This document shows positions 42,492-48,810 of a stretch of DNA of 48,810 bases, piece by piece; positions within the stretch are counted from its first letter, which is position 1; each line of letters opens with the position of its first letter. The stretch spans positions 1-48,810 of the forward strand of contig CALAPY010000101.1 in the NCBI GenBank assembly GCA_937891015.1. Reading direction: 5' to 3'. Under the pieces are notes generated by a model. The model did not search any database. It saw only the letters and a program-made list of their open reading frames with translations, and was not told the DNA's origin. The translations under genes and the position numbers were made by a program. This stretch comes from UBA2108 sp002713215 (GTDB lineage: Bacteria > Bacteroidota > Bacteroidia > Flavobacteriales_G > Salibacteraceae).

Positions 42492-44249
42492 CTACAATAC
42501 CACTAAGCGCACTACCGAATAATTTCCTTCCAGCACGCGAACAAAAAATATCCCGGAGTTAAACGTACCGGGAGTAAACGCAATTATTCCATTTTTTGAA
42601 TTCCCATTTCCAACAACCGATCCGGAAGAATTTAGAACCTGAAAAGGATATTGCTTTGACGATGGTAGGACAATCTCGACAGATCCTGTACCCTGAGCAA
42701 ATCTCGCACTGTTGAATACGAGTAATTCTTTAGGTACTTCATTTTCTTTGATTCCTATATAGCAGGCATCTTTTAACCCATGGTTCCAGAGTACGTCGCA
42801 AACTTCCTTCTTGTATTTTTCATTAAAGAGTTGTTTCTCTGCATTGACAATAATGTCGGCTAAATCCGGATAGGTTAAAAGAGGTATGAAGTCGTACATG
42901 ATTTCAAAAGCAAGTTTATCAGCATTGTCTCTGCCAATTTCACTGTTTAACTTCATTAATATGGTGTTCAGTATTCCACCAGCCTTATGTGAGGTACCGG
43001 TTGTATCCTGAGGGTATTTTTGATTGAAGTTGATTTTTCTTCCCAGCCAAAATTCATTGTGTCCATCCCATTTAAATAGTTCATCGTATCGATATTCAGA
43101 AATCTCTCGCAAATAAGAGGCAGCTATGTAGTCACTTATTCCTTCGTCAATAGCATTTCTTTGAAACCCCAAATTGCTATTGGGCGCTGCATGATCCGTA
43201 AGTGCATGCGTGTATTCGTGAATAATAATTCCGGGATCTTCTGCATCGTCCACTCCTCCCTGGCCAAATGTTAGGCGTGGAGGTGAGAAATTCGCAGAAT
43301 AGGCAGAGGCATCTGCTCCGGCAAACCCATGTGCATCAATGTTGATTTGGTGTTTCCCTAACGATTTATATCCCAGGGAATCCATGTGAGTCCTAAACCG
43401 AGAGAGGTGGTAGAACACGTTTATTTGTTCAAAAAAGGTATCGGATCTATTATAATTGATTTGATCTGAAGTTCCTGTCCATATCTTTTCAATAGGCAGT
43501 GAGTGCTCATTCATTTTGAAGTAATCACTTTCCAATCTAAACGTATCATCTCTAAAGATCAAGGGCATCGTCTTAGTAAAATGTTCAGCCTGAAGCTGGG
43601 GGTTAATTGAATCTCCCCGGTCGTTGTACGGAATTCCATAGGTGGTTTTAGCGCTGGTTATGGGTTCGGGATAAAACACCCGAACAGTTGCAGTTGTATC
43701 CGATTTATAATAGTTGAGGTCATCTTTAACCAATGTGTCACTGGATTCGGAAACCAATTTAATGTTGTTGGTCAGTCCATTGTTCGTCTTGGTTTCAATT
43801 GCATTAACCGGTATAAGGTTATCATTGCTTAAATAGTACAGATCGTATTCTCCATCCAAATCACTGATGTTTTTATACTTATGGTTGGATGCCATTACTG
43901 AGATAAGGTTACCTTCCAAAGAAGTACTGACTTTAATCTGAGCCCCGTAAATGGGTTTGTTATTCACCATTAGCTCAAACCGGTAATGGACCGAATGATT
44001 GGTGCTTCGTTCCGAAATCAGTTGGATCGATCCTTTGTTTTCGGTAAAATCATTCCTGGAATTAAGCCATTCCAATGCGTATTGACGAGCCTCTTTTTTG
44101 TCTTTAATTACTGCGGCTTCCGGATAAAATGATGTTTCAACCAGGGGTTCAATTCTTGTCTCTTGAAAACTCGTTTGGGCCCATAGCGACCCAAAGAAAA
44201 GGAGTAACAAAACCGTACAACTCAGTTTAACCATTCTACAGAATTGCAT
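42492..44249 (-). CDS. secreted M4/M36-like metallopeptidase with T9SS sorting domain
   Basis: Secreted zinc peptidase of 585 residues. A signal peptide (LLLLFFGSLWAQ) is followed by an FTP/PepSY-like propeptide (about 40-130: ALEWLNSR, HYRFELMVNNKPIYGAQIKV). The gluzincin core has HEYTH at 344-348 and the third zinc ligand in IDEGISDY, E369, as in fungalysin and thermolysin. From about 500 a type A T9SS tail follows (YPFQVLNSSGSVVG, FNSGIFFVRVLEG). It overlaps the YigZ gene; the ATG at 44234 (MVKLSCTVLLLL) gives a neater signal peptide and a 13-base overlap. Its role is probably extracellular protein breakdown. Confidence 0.88.
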   Translation of the reverse strand: MQFCRMVKLSCTVLLLLFFGSLWAQTSFQETRIEPLVETSFYPEAAVIKDKKEARQYALEWLNSRNDFTENKGSIQLISERSTNHSVHYRFELMVNNKPIYGAQIKVSTSLEGNLISVMASNHKYKNISDLDGEYDLYYLSNDNLIPVNAIETKTNNGLTNNIKLVSESSDTLVKDDLNYYKSDTTATVRVFYPEPITSAKTTYGIPYNDRGDSINPQLQAEHFTKTMPLIFRDDTFRLESDYFKMNEHSLPIEKIWTGTSDQINYNRSDTFFEQINVFYHLSRFRTHMDSLGYKSLGKHQINIDAHGFAGADASAYSANFSPPRLTFGQGGVDDAEDPGIIIHEYTHALTDHAAPNSNLGFQRNAIDEGISDYIAASYLREISEYRYDELFKWDGHNEFWLGRKINFNQKYPQDTTGTSHKAGGILNTILMKLNSEIGRDNADKLAFEIMYDFIPLLTYPDLADIIVNAEKQLFNEKYKKEVCDVLWNHGLKDACYIGIKENEVPKELLVFNSARFAQGTGSVEIVLPSSKQYPFQVLNSSGSVVGNGNSKNGIIAFTPGTFNSGIFFVRVLEGNYSVVRLVVL

Positions 44250-44836
44250 TTTAATGATTTTATTCGTTGATCAATCTCGGGTTTCATACTCAGCGGAACC
44301 TGAACAAGCATGGTACAACTCACCTGATTGTCCTGACTTATGATATCCAGTTTGTGTTCTTTAATGATTCTCATTACTTCATTATAGACGCTATAATCGT
44401 ACCGAAGGTTTAGTTGAATAGAATCTTCTTTTGAAACAACAGTTGAGTTTTCGAGGCATAGTTTGGCTGTTGTTTTATAGGCATTAATCAATCCCGGGAC
44501 TCCCAATTTGGTTCCGCCAAAATACCGAACCACCGCAACCAATACATTCTGTAAGTCCAATGATTTTAGTTGCCCCAATATTGGAGGACCTGCACTATTC
44601 CCGGGCTCACCATCGTCGGTAGAATATTCAAAGGGGTTGCCATTATTTCGTAAGACCCAGGCATGGCAAACGTGATTGGCCTTGGGGTTTTTGTTTCTTA
44701 ACTCTTTTATTAATGCACTAATCTCTTCTTTTGAACTAACCGGAAAAGCATAACCGTAATGTTTCGACCCTCGGTCTTTGAACATGGAAGTGGAAGGAGA
44801 GGAGATGGTCTGATATGTATGTGCATTATTAGGCAT
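44222..44836 (-). CDS. yigZ: YigZ/IMPACT-family protein
   Basis: Cytoplasmic protein of 204 residues with the N-terminal UPF0029 domain (FKDRGSKHYGYAFPV, then ACHAWVLR-like HVCHAWVLRNN, DDGEPGNSAGPPIL and VVRYFGGTKLGVPGL). A ferredoxin-like DUF1949 domain (about 125-204) follows. The family is conserved from bacteria to human IMPACT and is of uncertain biochemical role, perhaps binding nucleic acid. The ATG at 44836 is preferred over an upstream GTG at 44866, since PNNAHTYQTISSPS is the normal beginning. It overlaps the transporter gene by eight bases, and the metallopeptidase gene starts inside its end. Confidence 0.93.
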   Translation of the reverse strand: MPNNAHTYQTISSPSTSMFKDRGSKHYGYAFPVSSKEEISALIKELRNKNPKANHVCHAWVLRNNGNPFEYSTDDGEPGNSAGPPILGQLKSLDLQNVLVAVVRYFGGTKLGVPGLINAYKTTAKLCLENSTVVSKEDSIQLNLRYDYSVYNEVMRIIKEHKLDIISQDNQVSCTMLVQVPLSMKPEIDQRIKSLKCNSVEWLN

Positions 44837-45680
44837 AAAGCGCAACAAGGAATATTCCACCAACACAGCAGATTATTCCAATCCAATTTTTCAAGCTTAA
44901 ATTTTCTTTGAAAAGTGTAAATCCCAATACTGTTGAAACCACCAGTATTCCGGAATTGTTAATGGGGAAGACGATGGTACTATCCAGGTTGCTAATGTTT
45001 AGGGCGCTTAACACAAAGTAGATGGAGTAAAAATTGGGTACTCCCAGAATAATTCCTGCAATTAGGTTCTTTTGGTTCAGTTGTAGTCTATTGCGAAATA
45101 ACGCAAAGCACCCACCGATAATAAATGCAGAAAGAAAAACAATAGAAATAAAGGAATAGAAGCTGGTATTTCCCAACAGGAATTGCTGATTTATTTTTAG
45201 TCCAAAGTCAAGAATTCCACTACCCAGAAACAATACCAATGGCCATTTAAGTTGCTTAAGATTGAATTTTTGTCCCGGCTTTAAAACCGTTAATACAATC
45301 CCAACCAAAACAGCCAGTACTCCTCCAAACTGTAATGCGGTAATTTGTTCATTGAGAAAGAAAAATGCAAGAAGAACCGGAATAATCAAAGACATTTTAT
45401 TGGCGAGTACAGAGATTGATACTCCTTCTTTAATCGTTATGTTAGCCATTAGCGTGAATAAGGAGATAAAAAGAGCACCCATAAAAAGTGCAGAATAAAA
45501 CCAGTTTTGGCCAATGGCCTGATCAACAATAAGACTCCTCTCTACCGTGCAACCAACTAAAAAAGCGACCAGGTAATTTATTATTATGGCACTTAGGTTA
45601 TCTATTTTGTACTTATCAAAGAGTTTGAAGATTACAAACAGAAGGGAAGAAGTAAGAATACTGAGAATGAGGACAGGCAC
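44829..45680 (-). CDS. EamA/DMT-family transporter
   Basis: Inner-membrane carrier of 283 residues with ten hydrophobic helices in two EamA halves (about 1-137 and 145-283). Typical pieces are IIINYLVAFLVGC, ISVLANKMSLIIPVLLAFFFLNEQIT, and in the second half VFPINNSGILVVSTVLGFTLFKENLSLKNWIGIICCVGGIFL. These carriers export amino acids, metabolites or nucleobases; the substrate cannot be read. There is no ATG; GTG at 45680 is preferred and TTG at 45683 is possible. It lies four to seven bases after the histidine kinase gene, in one transcription unit with yigZ. Confidence 0.88.
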   Translation of the reverse strand: MPVLILSILTSSLLFVIFKLFDKYKIDNLSAIIINYLVAFLVGCTVERSLIVDQAIGQNWFYSALFMGALFISLFTLMANITIKEGVSISVLANKMSLIIPVLLAFFFLNEQITALQFGGVLAVLVGIVLTVLKPGQKFNLKQLKWPLVLFLGSGILDFGLKINQQFLLGNTSFYSFISIVFLSAFIIGGCFALFRNRLQLNQKNLIAGIILGVPNFYSIYFVLSALNISNLDSTIVFPINNSGILVVSTVLGFTLFKENLSLKNWIGIICCVGGIFLVALYA

Positions 45681-45687
45681 CAAGTGG

Positions 45688-47793
45688 TTAATTAAATGGT
45701 TTTTTCAAAGAAAATTCACAGGAGAAGGTACTGCCAAAACCCAGTTCGCTGGTGAAGAAGACATTGCCGTTCATTAATTCGGTAAGTTTTTTAACCAGTG
45801 AAAGTCCAATTCCTATGGAATCTTCACCAGCAGTAGGCCTGGCTGATAAACGTTGGTACTTGCCAAATAATCTGCTCTGCTCAGCTTGTGAAATTCCCGG
45901 TCCGTGATCTTTAATATGAATAAGATAGGTTGATTCACGCAGTTCACCATAAATTTCAATAGACGTTTTAAATGGCGAGTATTTAATGGCATTGGAAATT
46001 AGGTTTTCCAATACTTGTCTAAATAAATTCTCATCTGCGTAAACCGTTTGCGTTATCTCAACATCGGAAATCGAGACATTAATACTTTTTCTGTCCGACC
46101 AGTTTTTAAAATCCGTTAATACCTTATTAATAGTACTGTATACATTTATGCTGCTGAAATTAACTTCAATGTTCTGGGTTTCAATTTTTCGAACGTTAAG
46201 CAGCGTATTTATCATTCCCAGCATTCTGTTGCCCGATTCTTTTAGTAGTTCAAGGTACTGTTTTCTCGATTTGGCAGCATTTTCTTCGTTTTCTTCCATT
46301 TCAATTAAGTCACACAGACCCAGGATCGAATTCAAAGGTGTTCGCATATCATGAGCAACTATACTTAAGAGATGTGTTTTTTCATCGGTTAAACCTTCCA
46401 TCTCACCCATCTTATTTTCCAGATCAGCTTTAGCGGTTTTCAACGCATTTTGTTGCTTTTTAATTTCCAAATTTTGCTGTTCGATTAATCGATTGGTGGC
46501 TACCAGTTTAAGATTTACCTTTTTCTTTTGTTTGTTGGCCATGTATAAACCAATGATTCCAAGTAAGCTAATTATGATTAATAGGGTAAGCAGTTGAGAA
46601 ATTCGTTCCTGGGCGTCCAATTCAATACCCTTCAACCGATTCTCTTTCTCAATCATTTGAAGAAGTTTTTTGTTGTTTAAAGTTTGATACGTAAACCTTT
46701 CATCGGCCAGGCGCTTGTCGATTTGATCCTGACTAATGCGTTCTTTTACCAGATGCCCCTTCCTGGCATATTCAATTGCTTTTTCATATTCACCCTGCTT
46801 TTCATAACAATCGGTAAGCAGTTCATACGATTTAAGCAACAAGTCTTTGAAATCGTTATCCCTGGCATCGAAGCGAATTTGTTGGCCAAATTCAATGGCT
46901 TCTTTGTAGAATCCGCTGAAGTAAAGTACCCGTGCAGACTGATAAAGCAAATTGATCTGCGGCCTTTTTTTACTCAATTTTTTAGCAAACTCAACAGACA
47001 TTAGTGCACTTTTCCTGGCCATGTCCGGTTTTCCTTCCTTAAAGCAAGCGTAACCTAAGTCGTTATGAAGACGGGATATTTCGTTGTAGACCCGATCGTC
47101 TGAATCCTTAATGTTTTTCAGCATCGCCAAGGCCGATTTATAAGTTTTAATTGAGCTTGAAAATTGGCCGGAATGGAATTCATACATGGCTATATGGCCC
47201 AAACTGTGGCCAATTAAAAACGAATCCTGAAGTTCTATTCTAATTTCATAGGCATTGGTAAAATTAGACAATGCCTTTTCCATTTCACCTTCCTGCAGCT
47301 GCAATAACCCAAGGTTGTTATATGCCGTTGAAGTTCCTTGTTGGTCGTTAAGGATAATTCCTAATTCCAGTGCCTCGTTGTAATCTTCAAGTGCTTTAGT
47401 AATGTCCTTTATTTTATAATAACTGTTTCCCCGGTCTAGGGAGTTATGAATAAAGAAAGGAGCGGGGTTCATTCGACCGTAAAAATCATTGGCAGTATTA
47501 AAATACTCAATGGCAATTTTGTGATTTCCTTTATTGGCATTCAGTTTTCCCAGCAGGTTGTAAAATCGTGCATTAAAAAGGCTGTCCGAATTAATATTGA
47601 TATTCCCAATTATGCTATCCGTCTTGCTGTAAGATAAAATGGGGTTGACTTTTAATTCTTCAATGTTGATGTGCTTTTTAAGGTACTCCCTAAATTCTCG
47701 ATCCTCCTCATTATACTGTCCTACCAGGGAAGGTACGATGGTAAAAATGAGAAGCAATAGAGAAAAAAATGACCGTAACCTTTTTGCTATCAC
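45688..47793 (-). CDS. TPR-containing sensor histidine kinase
   Basis: Membrane sensor kinase of 701 residues. A signal peptide (LLLLIFTIVPSLVGQ) is followed by about seven TPR-like repeats in the periplasm (about 80-370). One membrane helix lies at about 400-419 (LLTLLIIISLLGIIGLYMAN), then a coiled coil (425-475). The HisKA domain has phosphorylated H481 in VAHDMRTPLNS, and the HATPase domain has N601 (NLISNAIKYS), DHGPGIS and GIGLSLVKKL. No receiver or regulator gene is adjacent, so its output partner is elsewhere. The start codon is GTG and directly follows the ribD stop. The signal is unknown; periplasmic TPRs may bind peptides or proteins. Confidence 0.93.
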   Translation of the reverse strand: MIAKRLRSFFSLLLLIFTIVPSLVGQYNEEDREFREYLKKHINIEELKVNPILSYSKTDSIIGNININSDSLFNARFYNLLGKLNANKGNHKIAIEYFNTANDFYGRMNPAPFFIHNSLDRGNSYYKIKDITKALEDYNEALELGIILNDQQGTSTAYNNLGLLQLQEGEMEKALSNFTNAYEIRIELQDSFLIGHSLGHIAMYEFHSGQFSSSIKTYKSALAMLKNIKDSDDRVYNEISRLHNDLGYACFKEGKPDMARKSALMSVEFAKKLSKKRPQINLLYQSARVLYFSGFYKEAIEFGQQIRFDARDNDFKDLLLKSYELLTDCYEKQGEYEKAIEYARKGHLVKERISQDQIDKRLADERFTYQTLNNKKLLQMIEKENRLKGIELDAQERISQLLTLLIIISLLGIIGLYMANKQKKKVNLKLVATNRLIEQQNLEIKKQQNALKTAKADLENKMGEMEGLTDEKTHLLSIVAHDMRTPLNSILGLCDLIEMEENEENAAKSRKQYLELLKESGNRMLGMINTLLNVRKIETQNIEVNFSSINVYSTINKVLTDFKNWSDRKSINVSISDVEITQTVYADENLFRQVLENLISNAIKYSPFKTSIEIYGELRESTYLIHIKDHGPGISQAEQSRLFGKYQRLSARPTAGEDSIGIGLSLVKKLTELMNGNVFFTSELGFGSTFSCEFSLKKPFN

Positions 47794-48810
47794 CTAACTG
47801 AATTTTAAAGGTGAAAGTAAGGAAACTATATTGTCCTTTCCACAGGTAAACTCGTTTTTTAATTCACCTTTTAGGGTTGGAGCTTTAATTCCGTTTTTAA
47901 TGATTAATTCACTGCTGGTAATTCTCGCCTCGTCCCACAACTCATTTTCAATAAAGTTGGTTAGCAACGATCTTCCACCTTCTACAATTACACTCTGAAT
48001 TTTTCTTTCATGTAATTCTGACAAAATATTTTCCAGGTCAAGACTTGGTAGTTGTTTGTACTCGACGCTGTTTTCAACTTTAGAAGTAGTTTTTGAAAAA
48101 ATTAAAGTAGGTGTGCTTTGATCGTAAAAGGAATAATTATCTGTTGGGATAACCGACTTTTCGGAATCAATACTAACCCTTAATGGATTCCTTCCGTTAA
48201 CATGTCTTACGGTTAAAGAAGGGTTATCCATCATAATGGTATTCATACCTACCAGAATAGCAGGTTCTTCCGAGCGCCATTTGTGAACAAGTGCCACATT
48301 TTCCCGATTGCTAATTTGAAGTGCTTCTTCTTCAGTGCTTCTTATTTTGTCAATAAAGCCGTCTGCAGTTTGCGCCCACTTTAATATTACGTAAGGCCTT
48401 TTTTTGCGGTGGTAAGTAAAAAACCTTCGATTGAGTTCCTCTCCTTCATTTTCTAAAATGCCTGTTATTACTTCTATTCCTGCTCGTTCCAGAAAGTCAA
48501 TTCCTTTACCACTTACGACTTTATTCGGATCTTTATTTGCTATAACAACTCGTTGAATTCCGGCCTCAACAATTGCCTGACTGCATGGAGGAGTATTACC
48601 AAAATGATTGCAGGGTTCGAGGTTTACGTACAAAGTAGATTCAGCTAATATGGAGGGGTCAGCAACACTAGCCAGCGCATTGGGTTCTGCGTGTGGGAAG
48701 CCATACTTTCGATGATACCCTTCACCAACGATATTATTCTTGCGAACAATAACGCATCCTACTAATGGATTGGGAGCTACATTGCCTTTGCCAAGGAGGG
48801 CAAGGTCCAT
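47794..48810 (-). CDS. ribD: riboflavin biosynthesis deaminase/reductase RibD, cut by window edge
   Basis: Bifunctional enzyme of riboflavin synthesis: it deaminates the pyrimidine from GTP cyclohydrolase II and then reduces the ribosyl side chain. The zinc deaminase domain shows H40-A-E42 and C67/C76 (EPCNHFGNTPPC), numbered from the first codon seen. The NADPH-dependent reductase covers about 140-338 (RPYVILKWAQTADGFI, NRENVALVHKWRS, SVIVEGGRSLL). RibD proteins normally have 10-14 residues before the ALL-KGN-VAPNPLVG region, which are lacking here. The Met at the very edge is therefore likely internal, and the true start is outside. The histidine kinase gene starts at once after its stop. 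Confidence 0.93.
   Translation of the reverse strand: MDLALLGKGNVAPNPLVGCVIVRKNNIVGEGYHRKYGFPHAEPNALASVADPSILAESTLYVNLEPCNHFGNTPPCSQAIVEAGIQRVVIANKDPNKVVSGKGIDFLERAGIEVITGILENEGEELNRRFFTYHRKKRPYVILKWAQTADGFIDKIRSTEEEALQISNRENVALVHKWRSEEPAILVGMNTIMMDNPSLTVRHVNGRNPLRVSIDSEKSVIPTDNYSFYDQSTPTLIFSKTTSKVENSVEYKQLPSLDLENILSELHERKIQSVIVEGGRSLLTNFIENELWDEARITSSELIIKNGIKAPTLKGELKNEFTCGKDNIVSLLSPLKFS

Noticed and set aside
1..48810. CRISPR array, insertion sequence, prophage, tRNA or rRNA
   Set aside because: No repeated spacer pattern, transposase, phage gene or cloverleaf was found on reading the gaps; all gaps are short and AT-rich.

Overview
The window looks like chromosomal DNA of a free-living member of the Bacteroidota, most likely order Flavobacteriales. 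The signs are low GC, four proteins ending in type IX secretion (T9SS, Por) sorting domains, a TonB receptor with a carboxypeptidase-like N-terminus, DUF4293, a two-component-type propeller protein, and a recurrent TAnnTTTG promoter element of the Bacteroidetes kind. It holds 38 coding regions packed tightly on both strands. I saw no tRNA, rRNA, insertion sequence, phage gene or CRISPR array. The left edge (1-67) shows nothing I can name, and ribD at the right edge is cut by the window.

Layout. 68-9.5 kb: argS(-), a lipoprotein(+), ftsK-lolA-like(+), then guaA with a LysM/binding-protein gene(-). 9.6-18.8 kb: a large T9SS surface protein(+), a porin and an NhaC antiporter(-), a carboxypeptidase-regulatory-like protein(+), and an sdpR-sdpI-secreted hydrolase operon(+) behind a strong dyad. 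18.8-27.1 kb, all minus: a five-gene run (DEDDh exonuclease, FAH family, MORN protein, lipoprotein, subtilisin-like T9SS protease), a PorE-like protein with two OmpA domains, and a 2-oxoacid dehydrogenase E2. 27.2-32.3 kb, all plus: an Fnr-type regulator with candidate cluster cysteines, a universal-stress group, and a run of two rSAM/selenodomain-associated transferases plus a purine nucleoside phosphorylase. That trio is the set linked to arsenosugar synthesis, here without arsM or arsS. 32.3-40.2 kb: a kinase-less propeller sensor, TonB receptor with DUF1684, a phosphodiesterase, DUF4293 and a membrane Asp/Asn hydroxylase-like protein. 40.3-48.8 kb: dnaA with a good terminator, a divergent thioesterase, a T9SS metallopeptidase, a YigZ protein, a DMT transporter, a TPR histidine kinase and ribD.

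How it works together. Much is housekeeping: translation, GMP and riboflavin synthesis, replication and chromosome segregation. The accessory themes are envelope and secretion (T9SS cargo, OmpA/LysM proteins, porin, TonB receptor) and a stress or low-oxygen block. The most notable biology is the putative arsenosugar tail-end operon. Its phosphorylase carries residues expected for 5'-modified adenosine substrates (D234 and I246 where human PNP has N243 and H257). Also notable are near-leaderless promoters, and six of six convergent gene pairs that leave no room for a terminator.
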